From contig NC_049983.1 in the NCBI RefSeq assembly GCF_000003815.2, forward strand, positions 16,876,907 to 16,940,906: a stretch of DNA of 64,000 nt, written 5' to 3'. The position numbers and the translations under genes were made by a program. The notes beneath the pieces were generated by a model. That model saw only the letters and a program-made list of their open reading frames with translations, did no database searches and was not told the origin of the DNA. Shown here piece after piece: positions 35,001 through 46,900 of the stretch (position 1 is its first letter; each line of letters opens with the position of its first letter). Source of the stretch: Branchiostoma floridae. Its lineage: Eukaryota > Chordata > Leptocardii > Amphioxiformes > Branchiostomatidae.

Positions 35001-38000
35001 ACCAACCAGCAGTCATAACATTATTTTCCCCATTCAAACAACACTGAGATAGCTAGGGTATTTTACCCTATGGGCATATAATTAGAGAAATGTTTAGGAG
35101 CAAAACATTGTTTTTAATGTGACATAGATCCACAGGCATGTATCAGCACAGCATCATGTTATATGTATTTGGAACAACTCCCCAGTTCAAGTTTTACATG
35201 TACATGTAGAATACAACACGGTGAATTTGGTATCAACCGTGGAACTGGGGCATGGCCCAACCATGTACTCGAAGTGTGTTCGATTTATTATTCTATGGAA
35301 ACGCTTCAGCTGATAACCCAAGTTATCACCTGGCCCAGAACACCCATATTAAAAATTATGGTGGCCCATAACAATAGACCCTACTCTGGACTGGAGCCAG
35401 AAATCTCATCTGTTGTAGTGTACAATGCTCCCTTCCCTATAGATACAAATACATCTCAATGCTTCTTGCAATTCTATGGTAAAAATCTCTTGTTAGTCTA
35501 TGTATAGTGCCCCCTCCCCCTTAATGCTTTTCAGTGTTTCTTTCGTATAATTCTTGAGGTCTGTTTTTAACCCAGCCCCCCTTTGTCTTATATAGACTTA
35601 CAAAGATATGTCACTGTGTAAGGACTATGCTACTTGTAAATGTAATATAAAAGTATTGCTTTTGTACTTCTGAGCCATCTTGTACGCAAAAATTTCCATG
35701 AATTGTTTTTCCATTTCCAGTGTTTAAGTATCTATATCCTGTTGTGTTGGCCTTGGCTGCTGCTGGTGACAATTAGTCATTGGACCATGCCCAAATCAAT
35801 ACAGTAGAAGGTCAAGATACTGTAGGCCTTGCACAGTTTTTCAGACAGTCAGTTTTTGCCATACAATTTTTTGTTAAATTCTTAATTACTCAATGATCCT
35901 CAATTTGTTTTATATCTGGGGATAACACATTTCGTAGTGCAAAGCAATTCCCCCATGGTATATGAGCGAATCATATTGATAATTTCTGTCCATAAGATAA
36001 GTAGTCTCCAGATTTGTTGCCTAGGAGCTTTGACCAGTATTTCCTCATTAAGCATTCCTAACTATAAAAATTTAAAATGAAGATTGATTCATCGAGACTC
36101 TGTGTATGCAACATGAATGTTAATCTATTGTAAGCATGCTAGATGCTAATGCAGTGAATAATGAAGTTTGTCTGGAATGTTGACAAGCAATTTGTCAAGT
36201 CAAAAAAATTTAGCTATGTTTACTGTATACTATTATAGAATTACGTACAATAAGGCACACAATGCAATGTATTATGTAGCATTCACGATAAGTGGAAATT
36301 CCTTTTTTTTAATCGTCCTGACTGTCTCCTGATTTCTTCAATAGAAAGGCTGTCAGTGGGGTGTATAGCAAAACCAAACAAAAATGTCTGCTCCATTGCA
36401 GAAATTAGCGGGTGGCTAGGAAGCTTCCTAAAGAGATGTGTTATAAAAAATGACAGCTTTGGATGTGTGTGTGTGTGAGAGAGAGAGTTCTTTGAACTTG
36501 AAGTTTATCTTGAAAAGGAATAGTTGGAAAAGCATTAAAATTTGTGTCTTTGTCCACAGAATATGTATATGTAAGTGACTGATAATTTTTAGGTTCATTT
36601 TATTTCATAGGATCCTTGTTAAAATCCTTGTTCTCATTGAATGTGGATGTTTTAACCTCTAACAGAGGACAAAGCAAAGGAGCTTTAGGCCGACTTTAGA
36701 CAGACAACACTTTCATAGTCGTGCGACTGTTGTTGTAGACAACGTTGCCGGCGACGATATTTTTAGGCTGTCTAAAGAGGATCAAAATAGTCGTGCGAGG
36801 GTTTTTATGGAATCATCGTGCGACCACCTCGGACCCAGTCGCGCGACCCTTCAGCGGGGGGTCCGCGACTATTCCTCACATGTCTAAAGAAAAATCGTCG
36901 CCGGCGACGGGACTGGATCATATGCAAATAAGCCTGCAGCATGTTTTTTCTATTTGAAAGGGCATTTTTCTCCGTAAATATACATGCAGTCAGTAATGGA
37001 AACGTATTTTTGTCATCAGAAACTGCCTGTTCCAGCGCAATGTCCCGCCACCAGTGGCTACATCCTTCATGATACTAGTAGTAATCTGTAATACCACCGG
37101 TGGCCACGAACGCCGGGTTTAATTCAAGATTTTCCCGTCTCTGTGTCATTCTTTGTTGGGGACAATGTTTGTTTGCAAGCAAAAGAATAGTAATCTGCTG
37201 CATGACGAAAATGAAGAATTCTCCCGCCATTTTTAATTTGCAAGCAAGAGGTCACTGTGGGTCACGCACGCACGCACCGCAGTGGAATCCTGCGCCGCGG
37301 GTGTCCCGCAATACTCTGAACGCATGTCTAAAGACAACCGTTGCCCACAACGAATAGTCAATAACAGTTGTCTGTTTGTTGTGGGTATATAAGTGTTGTC
37401 TGTTTGAAGTGGGCCTTAGACTGTGTGATGTCATCCCCCCATGTGCATTCATTGTGGCCTCATGTTGGCTGGATGCCAGACAGTCACATGATGTAAACAC
37501 TCCTCTGCTGTGTGTCCCTGTATGTGTGTCAGACTAGTGTGTATTTTTGGAAGGAGCTACATTAACAACTTAGTACAATCCTAGCTTAGTCCAGTGGATG
37601 TCAAATATTTGGTTTTCAAAATGTTCTTTCTATATTTTCTCAAGCCAAATACTGAAAATTCATTTTATGGTAGGGAGGGAAAAAGGTTCTGCTTATTGTA
37701 AACAGTTCTGTAGTACAAAGTGTACAATACCGGTAGTTGTACACTGGAAATGCACCTTCACAGTGTCATGAATTTCACAGTGGTGAGGTTACCACAAAAA
37801 TAAAGCCACCTCAAGTAATTCTTAGCTTATTCAACCTTGTATATGAAATATTTAGTTTTCAAAAAATTTTTTTCAGTCCAATTGCTATAATTTTGAAATG
37901 AATCAACGGAACGAGGAGGTACTTATGAATTCCAGGCTAGAAAGTCTTGACTCTGACTGAGTTTTCCCACTGTTTTGTTGTTTGTACAGGTGACATGTCT

Positions 38001-40752
38001 GGTGTGTGGGTACAAGTCCAACACCTACGAACCCTTCTGGGATCTCTCACTGGAGTTTCCTGACAGGTAAGTCAAATAATCTGTCTAGAGTACTAGAGAA
38101 AGGAAAGCAAAAGTTTCTATGTTATTATAGACAGGAAACAAAAAGTTTTCATGATTTCCGTTTATCAACATATCATTACGCCACAGTAGATCTATTGCGG
38201 CTAAGCTATTGTATTCCCATTTGCCTCTAGGTTGATGATTTTGGTTACAGATGATTTTTGTTGAAAAAAATATTAGTTAATTAAAGAGAAAAAAAATAGA
38301 CATTCTGAATTGTTTCTTTTCATGTAGAGTCATCTTTTAAATTTTCAGAGAAAAGCAGATTTTTAATGATTTTGAAAAGAAAGGTGCATGTACACTAACA
38401 GTCTGATGTGTTGAATGTTTTTATGAACTGTTGCATATGCTACTTTGTAAATCTTGGGCTCTCTCTTCTGTCTTTAAGATTTTAAAAGGCATTGCTCCTT
38501 TTTACATATGTCTAGTTGTATGCAAGAATATTCCTTTTACTCACCCATTGATTTTGAGCATTTCTTGCTAGAATTGGCATAGTCGACAGGCTTTACACAC
38601 ATCCAGCCAATGTAAACTCTTAAAGATTGTTATTCTTAGAGAATTCATTCTCTACAAGTAGAACAACTTGATAACACTTTTGATATCACTGTAGTTCCAT
38701 ATTTGCATTTTTTTGTGGTGACATCTTCACCACAAACTCAAAACCATTGCAAAAAATTTTTCTGTCTTTGGCCCTTCTATCCTCCTGTCTAAGTGCTATA
38801 TCTGTGTACTATACATTGTGCAGCATCATGGTATTAGAGGCACCTCTTGCGGTGAAGATACATGAATACTAACAAGGCTCAATTTAGTACAAACTGCCAA
38901 CGCTGTCAAAAGGGATTGTTCTGACAACCAACATATTTTGGCAAAAATTTTTGCAGTGTTGCCAGCTTTCGCATGATGGTGCCACAACACAAAAGTGACA
39001 GTAGTTAAAATAAAAACACTTGCTGCCTTCCTGAATGCTTGCATCTAGACATGCCCGGCTTTTCTGTCCCCCTTCGCTGGCCATACAGGTACCAAGCTCC
39101 TATGGTGTCTTCCAGATACCAGTGTGCCAAGGACAGGCCCTTCGCCCCGTCTGAAGACAGCTGCCTGCTCACGGAGATGATGGGCAAGTTTACAGAGAAG
39201 GAGTACCTGGAGGGGAAGGTGTATGAGTGCTCGCAGTGCAACAGGTCAGTTCAAATCTGCACAGTTAGAAACATGCAGCTTATGCAACAATTTTAGCTTG
39301 CTTTCATGTGGAAAAAGTTATCCCTTTGGAAGAAATTAAAGACAAGAAGTTGAGATCTCTGTGTTGAAAAAAAATGTCTGTTTGTTCAATAGTACCAGCC
39401 CAACAAGTACCAGCCCAACAAGTCATTTTTACCAAGTTTCAACAGTCGAACTTGGTGTAACTTCTCTCTAAGTTGACAGAGGCATTAGTGTTGTCAACAT
39501 AATATGAGGCTTGGAAGTGCACATAGTATAGAATCCATGTGTCTTGTTTCAGTCGGCGTCGTGCTTCCTCGAAGAAACCTCCCGTGAAGACAGAGGCCTC
39601 CAAACAGCTGCTGATCACCAAGCTACCTCAGATCCTCAGGCTCCACCTCAAGAGGTTCAGGTAAGACAGGTGTACAAAGGGTTCTGGCTGGTGCATTTTA
39701 GCATCATGGGCCACCTCGATGTAACCTGTATAACCGCCCTGCGGTGTAACAGACTAGCTTTGCAGGCAACCAGGGTGGCAGCAGCTGGTTATATTACACT
39801 GAATGACCCGTCACACCTAACTTTTGCACATCTATCTGCAAGAACTATTCGTGAGAACAAGTTAAATTTTCTCAGACCGTGAAAGTTTGGCACCAAGAAT
39901 ACAAAGTGAATTACAGTAAGTCTTGTATTACAGATTGATGAATAAATGAATGAATAAAAGAAAGTCTTTCTGTACAGATGGTCAGGACGTAACCACCGCG
40001 AGAAGATTAATGTTCACGTGGACTTTGGCGAGGAGTTGGACATCGCTCCGTACTGTTACGTGCCCGACGGCAGCGAGGTGGATACGATGTACTGTCTACA
40101 GGCAGTGGTCATCCACCACGGCCGGGGCTTCGGCTCAGGACACTATACAGCCTACTGTTGGAATGACGAGGCTGGTAAGACTGTCCAATCCAATCCATTA
40201 CAGTACTAGATTAATGCTACTTTATAGCCGGTTGTCTTATACAATATATGTTGGCCTTACAATTTTTACATTGTACCCGTTTTACAATTGTTGTGAGATT
40301 AACTTTGATTTGACTTGTATTTTCTATACACAAATTTTCTCACTAAAACCTCTCATTGTACAACATCATAAGAAGCTTTCTTGTTTTGCAATACATACAT
40401 ATTTATTCATTCCTGCATCCTGAAACAATATGAACAAATACTGACTAATCTGCTTTTTTTCCCTCCAGGTTTCTGGGTCCACTTCAACGACTCCCGCCTG
40501 GATCTGAGCTCCATCGAGGACGTGGTGGCGGGACAGGCCTACATCCTGTTCTACGTGCAGAAGCAGAAGCGGGCGCCCCCCTCCCCAGAGGAGGAGGAGG
40601 TCGACATCATGGAAGTAGACGAGGAGGCGGAGGAGGAACAAAAAGCGACAGGCAGCGGCGGCGGGGACAGTACTGAGGACACGTCTCAAAGTCAAACCGC
40701 GGACCAAGAGGAGGACGACCTCAGGAAACGTAGACGCACCGAGGAAGCGTAG
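32029..40752 (+). CDS. USP44/49: Ubiquitin-specific protease of the USP44/USP49 family
   Basis: Exons are 32029-33333, 37990-38066, 39116-39244, 39553-39660, 39978-40174 and 40469-40752, giving 699 residues. The N-terminus [12 protein letters not shown] leads into a UBP zinc finger ([26 protein letters not shown]). A basic linker ([13 protein letters not shown]) follows, then the catalytic domain. The Cys box [13 protein letters not shown] has Cys237, the His box [10 protein letters not shown] has His595, and Asn/Asp lie at 612-613. Between them are [13 protein letters not shown] and [10 protein letters not shown]. The tail is acidic. USP44 and USP49 remove ubiquitin, including from histone H2B, and USP44 regulates the spindle checkpoint (family knowledge). 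Invertebrates with one gene are pro-orthologous to both. The ATG is the first in frame after an upstream stop at 31984. A second in-frame acceptor at 39089 would add nine residues. Confidence 0.95.
33334..36687 (+). other. First part of the long USP44/49 intron
   Basis: I see no additional exon or well-bounded repeat in this 3.3-kb stretch. It is AT-rich with simple runs, including a short GT/GA dinucleotide run at about 36465-36485. Confidence 0.5.
36688..37415. mobile_element. 728-bp PIF/Harbinger-type element with TTA target duplication
   Basis: Ends GGCCGACTTTAGACAGACAA and the inverse (TTGTCTGTTTGAAGTGGGCC) are imperfect inverted repeats, flanked by TTA at 36685-36687 and 37416-37418. 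The interior is GC-rich with repeated GTCGTGCGA and GCCGGCGACG motifs, unlike the AT-rich intron around it. The motif TGTCTAAAG recurs internally. No transposase frame is seen, so it is non-autonomous. Confidence 0.8.
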
Positions 40753-43569
40753 ACGCGTAGAGTAGCCAGGCGGAGATGTTCTCCTGTCACTATCTCCAAG
40801 TTTAGTCCCCGTAAAACATGTAGCAATTGTAGTAAAACAGGGATGCGATCAGCCTGTTATCCATCCTTTTCTAGCCCCCGTTTGCTCCTCTGGTTGCTTC
40901 TCCCTCTGGTTGCTTCTCCACTAAATTTTCTGGCCTTGTCCGGATTGAAACTTTTGGCTCTTAATCTAAGTTAATGCAATTTGTCTTGAATCAAATATTT
41001 CTTACAAGCAGTGTGAGGGGGATGGCTCTGCTTCTTTGCATCCTGTTACCAGGACATGTGATTCAGAGCCAAACAAAATTCTCACCTAATATTTTACTTA
41101 AATATGCAAATGCCAGTAATTTCTCTTTTAAAATTTATCAGACTATTCGTCAGGGGATGCATCTAAATGAGCTAACCAGGGCTAGAATTTGGTCAGTACC
41201 AGGCAAGGGATACAGACACACAGCACTTTTAGATCCTCTGAAAATTTTGTACACCCGAGCACCTGCTTAAAGTAACTGTCGTACAAATTGCTACTTTTCT
41301 TAGCATCACAATAGTCTTACAGAGCTATCAGTAAGAAACTTTCTGTTTGGTGATGTCATATTGTCAAATCGTAGTGATATGCTTAAAGTATTCCTTTTCA
41401 GTTTTTATTGATCTTGTCTTGATCGGTCTTGTGTTCATTGAAGTCAAGCATTTCGCATACAACTAAGGTGTAAACTCGTACTTAAACAGCTAGGGTTTGG
41501 ACACATTGCTTTCACTTCTGTCCAGCTAACGACAACTCTTTCACTAGAGAAGAAACCAAGTGGTGGGAGAAATAGTTGAATGTGTTATAGAATCTATTCT
41601 AATATCTATGGTTGGATCTTGGTACATATATATCCATTAATTGAATCAGTGTCAGTTGTGTGCTCCATTTTAGTTGCTTGCATTTTGAGAGGTGAATATT
41701 TTGGGCGGCATCCTTAGTTAAAGAGAAGAGAACGGATGTTTTTCTTTTGAAAGATTGAAATTTGTGTTTCGAACTAAATGAAATTGGCTTGGGGATGAAC
41801 ATTTTCTAGCACTGTGGTAGATTTATAGGGAAAAAGAGCACCACACATTTACAAACAACTGTCACATCTGGAATTCAGTGAAGAAAAAATGACGCCAGGA
41901 CTCTTGGCAAAAATTAGCCAATAAAAATCGGCCTGAAATCAGTCAACATGATGGAAAAGAACTTATGTGCTTTGTATGTAGAACTGCATGATGTACCAAG
42001 TGAAGTGATAGGCTTACTGAAGCTCATTTGATTCTTTGTCAGACTTTTTCTCTACTCAGCAATCTTTGTCTTATTTTGCATTCCACCAAAACTGCAATGC
42101 ATTTTTGTGTGAATAGGTCTTATTGAAGTCTTGTAAATAAGTTTGGTATCTATGGAGCGTACTCACAGTACAAGTGTACTTAAATTGTTACTTTTTGAAG
42201 ACGAATTATTTGTCCTTGCGACACTTCTCTTAGAATGTTTTATTACATAATGGGAATGTATGCACACTTAAACATGAAAAGGAAATTGAAAGTTAACAAG
42301 AAGCATGGACTAGAAAATACAAGCCATCACAGAATAAAGGTACCAAGTTCAACTATGATCTTGTTTAATGTGCCAGAAACCAAACATAAGAAAAGTATAA
42401 GACTTCCATAAGAACTACAAATGGAACTCTGAACATTCTTGCAGCCTCTAGAAAAATGCTACCATCTCTTCAGCCCTTTGCAGATATGTAACTCAGTCAC
42501 AATAGAAAGCAATTTGTATGATTTTTTTTTTCCTTAGAAAATGAATAGGCTATTGGACCATTTGATTTCGAAAAAGTAGGTTTCGTTTTGAGCCGATGAC
42601 GTCTAGTACAAAATATCCCCGGATTAGAAAACAAGCAGCACATTTGTCGTGCTACCTGGTAACTTCTGTAATAGTGATTAGTGTTAATAGTATCATTGTA
42701 AACTTTTTTGTTTGCATAATGTATATCTGTTTTTCTTGCGTTGTCATTTAATCTTTGTCTGCTAAGTAGACATCTTTGTGTCTGATTGCAGCTACATGTA
42801 GTTGATTGCCGAGTGTAGCGTATTGTAGCAGTAGGCACCTAATCATATGTAAGACCATAGAGCTTTGATAGCAGTGTTTTTTCTTCAATGTATTAAAGAC
42901 TTAGAAAACAAGACTAATGATAATGCATTGTTACTGTTAGTGGTAACCTATGCCCTGTGGTGTACATGAGGATAACAGACGAAGATGTATTATACAAAAG
43001 GAGCATTTGTTGATTCAGTTCTCTATACAAAATAAACTCAGCAGAGTAGCGATGGTTTTCTTGTGATTTTTTAAAAGTTGTTTGATGAATGCTGTTTTGG
43101 AGAAAGCTGGTTGAAAGCTTGAGTCATATAATGTATTATTTTATGTGTGTAGTAACATATCCAATGGGGTGTAGCCAATATTGGCCCAGGGTGGGCCCTG
43201 AAGGAGTGTGTGGGGGACTTTCAGTTATTTCTTATTTCTAAACCAGTGCCCAGTCAGGTACTTTATGGGGTCTTAAACAAGTTTTCTTAAAGATTTCATA
43301 ACTGCAAGAAATTTTGTAAGTTTCCTTTTCACACATTACATCATCCACTCTCATGCACATACCATCCTCTGGTCCCTGATTTTGACCATGTGCCAGTGCT
43401 CACTTCCTGCCAGCCAGCTGAAGAAGTTCTGGATGCAGGCCAGCTCAACCTTCACATCCTGCCAGTCTGCAGGTTCAACTTAGCCTGAACAAACTTGGAC
43501 CAGGGCCAGTAGGAACAAAGGAACAACCTTATAAGCTTAAATAGCACACACCAACACAAACTGAGGATA
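40753..43569 (+). other. USP44/49 3' UTR and intergenic sequence
   Basis: There is no AATAAA close to the stop. Candidates are at about 42332 and at 43031-43036, which would give a 3' UTR of 1.6-2.3 kb. No coding exon is seen. Confidence 0.4.
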
Positions 43570-43690
43570 GCATTTAAGTTCGCGGGAATTTAATTTCGCG
43601 GTAGTGAGAAAAGGAACCTTTCGCTGTGGTTTTAAGTCCTGCGAAAACTGCAAACATTAAACCACTGCGAAAGTTTCTGCATTTACAGTA
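43570..43690. mobile_element. Dispersed foldback element, family C copy 1
   Basis: Begins GCATTTAAGTTCGCGGG and ends CATTTACAGTA, with internal TTTCGCGG and CTGCGAAA motifs. It is related to the fuller copy at 53128-53336 and a decayed one at about 60053-60215. Confidence 0.6.
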
Positions 43691-43955
43691 TCTCTATTCA
43701 GAATATCTCTTCCTTCCTTTTCAATTATGTTATAGAAATTCATTCATAGCTGAGTTATAGTATTCACAACAGACAAATCTTGTAAATTTGATATTGATCA
43801 GATTCGTGGCCAGGGCTGCAATATTTCACCTTGCCGCTAGTAGATTTACAGATCACAACATGTTGTGACGAGCGCCGCCGCGTGACAGGAATGTACAACT
43901 GCAGGGTGAGTGAATGTTGCACGATCAGGGCTAAAGTTGTACGGGGCTTGTGGAC

Positions 43956-46900
43956 ATGGAATGGCAGGGGCACCCGACAACACTCCAGCCCTCCACCGGG
44001 CAACATGGCCGCCTCCACGGGCTCCAGACCACCACCGAGCAAAACAGCGGCCAGGAGGGAGGCTTTCCCTCGGAACTGTCCCAGAAAAGGACGGGAGCTA
44101 CACAACTGGAACTCGCCGGCTCTAGTCAAGATGGCGGGGCTACGCAGTATGTTTATGTGGCGGCGGAGAGCTCGGAGACGGACTCCCAGCACCAAGGATC
44201 GGCCCAAACGCTGACCTACACACAAGCAGGGATCGTCTCCGAGATTTCAGCGACGGAAGGGAATAACTCCGTCATCCTGCATGTAGCAGAAGGGAAGGGG
44301 ATTCAGGAGGAACAGGGGATCGTGACGGGAGGGCAAGATGGCGGCAGTGCTGGCGGAAATGGCGGGGAGGACTCCAATCAGGTTTTCGTCATCATTCCTC
44401 TCGGTATGCTGCGCCATGTCGACAACAAGGGGGAGGGGGGCGTGGAGAGTTGGGAGGGAGGGCGGCATCAGGTGGTTGCAGGGTACGATGGTGCTCAGAA
44501 CGTGGCTTTAGCTTTACCAAACACTACTCAGCCCCCCTCCCACCCCGTGAGAGCAGATGTAGGTCAAGGTTCAAGTGAGGAAGTTGCTGAAAAGAGCTCA
44601 AGCTCAAACCAAGAAGGGGGGGCCGAAGGGGGTGCCAACCAACTCAGCTCGCAAGACAGGGCGTGTCTTGAAGAGCTCGAGAGAGGTTCGCAACTCAGTG
44701 CTGAGGAGAAAGAACTCCTCGAGGAAAGCACGCAACAAGCTGGCATACAGATACACGAACTTGACTTTCAAGCCAGCAGCAATGTGAACAGCACAACGCT
44801 CATGACCCCGCAAGAGCTCGAGCGAATGCCCGAACACGGTCTAGAATTCGAGGAATCTGTCGGCCCAAAGGAGTCTGAAGAAAGAGACCAGGCAGTTGGC
44901 ATTCAAAATGAAGGAATGATAAACTTTAATCCGACAGACAATAGAGCAGCAGTGACTGTGCAGCCTGATGGCGTAATACAAAGCGCGGGAAATGTTGCAG
45001 GGGCTTCTGGTACGCCCAACTCGGACGTAGTCTTCACGAGCGTCGTGTCCTCCAACCAAGTGAACCACATCCTAAAGGTCGACAGCGAAGGAAACCTTAT
45101 TCTTCCAACCACCGACGTTGGTGGTGCTCTTCTCGCTGGGTCGTCCAACTCAGGGATTTCGCTAGGGGGTGTCAATGTGTCCATGCAACCGACATCGATA
45201 ATTCTTCAAAACAGCGGGACGTCTTCGATTATATTAAATGCAGGTCCATCCGGACTGTCGGTGACGTCGGGTAACACGTCCACACCTCTAGACTTATCGA
45301 ACAGTTCTGAAACAGAGGACAGTTCTGGTAACAGTAAAAACAAGAGCGCAAAAGACACCTACATTATTGACAACTCTTACATAGGCGGTTCTAATTTAGA
45401 TGTTAGCAAAGATGACTCGCCGACGCAGGTTTACATCTGTCCCGAACAGGGGTGCGGAAAAATTTGCAGTAAAAAGGCCAAGTTCAAGCTGCACATGCTA
45501 TCGCACACGGGCGAACGTCCGTACAAGTGTTCATATGAGGGCTGCCAGTGGGCCTTCACGACGGCGTACAAGTTGAAGCGCCATGAACAGTCGCACGACG
45601 GGAGCAAGCTGTACAAGTGTGAACTGGCGGGTTGCGGAAAACGGTTCACGACCATCTACAACCTGAAGCACCACATGAAGGGACATTATAACCAGAACGT
45701 GGAAGTGTGCACGTATGAGAACTGTGGACAGACCTTCAAGTCCAAGTACAAGCTGCAGATGCACATGAGGAAACACATCCCCCCTGATCGACCTTTCAGG
45801 TGAGGCCAGTGTCTACATGCATTTGTTTAATCTTCAAACAGATAGTATGATGGTAACTACAAATGTAAATCAGAAATCATCTGCTTGGACTGTTGGAGAT
45901 TATACATATACATATCTGCTGTGTAAAATAATGATCCATGTAAAATATAATAAAGCGTTATCACTAGAATTGACAGATAATATTTTTGTTGTAAAGTCAA
46001 TCATCCCGACAAGGAAAGACCACCAGGTTATAAAAAAAATTGGTGTTGATGATGCCTTTCCAAGAATAATATGGACATTTCAAATGTGGTATTAAATAGA
46101 ATTATAAAAGTTGATGTGAAAGCCTTTTTAGAAAATAATTTGTTTGACAGGTCTTCATTACTGTAGTTTCTTTTGTCCCTCCCTGCAGATGCGACTTTCC
46201 GGGCTGTGGCAAGACGTTTGTGACAGCGAGTTCCTTCGGCTCCCACCACCGTATCCACGAGAAGGAAGAGACGGAGTTCACCTGCTCGTTCGAGGGCTGC
46301 AACAAGAAGTTTGACAAGGCCTGTCGTCTGAAACTGCACATGCGGAGCCACACGGGGGAGAGGCCGTTTGTGTGTGGTGTAGAGGTAAACACTGGAAATT
46401 TAGTTAATTTTACTGGGAATTTATGAGTGGTCAGAAGGGAAAGGGGGTATTTACAGTTTTATAACATAACATAACTTGAACTGTGCAAGTGGTACTGTAA
46501 GTTGAGAGATATTTGTGTTTTTCTGTCTGTCATGTGGGTTACCATTATTTTTGCAAATGCTGTGGATGCCCCTTTTGAGTCCTTGCCCTGCCTATCACAA
46601 AATTTTAGTCCTGGTAAACATGCATCAATTTACAGTTATAGTTAGATCTATGATTAAATTACAAGGATGTCATTTTCATCATAGATGTACAGTATATGTT
46701 TGTTATGAAACCTTTGATATTTTGAAATAATATATCTTTTATAAACATTTTTCAACAGTTTTTCATTCTGCTACATGTACCACAATGGTTAGAGCTGTTT
46801 GCCAAATAACCTATTAGAAAAATATTGTTGTTTTACAAAATTTTGAATGTTTTGTTATTGCAGGGTTGTGGTTGGTCGTTCGTCTGTGTATCCAAGCTGA

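Noticed and set aside
35163-35507. 114-codon frame in the USP44/49 intron
   Set aside because: No family resemblance, codon usage like the AT-rich intron, and the annotated exons on both sides join in frame without it.
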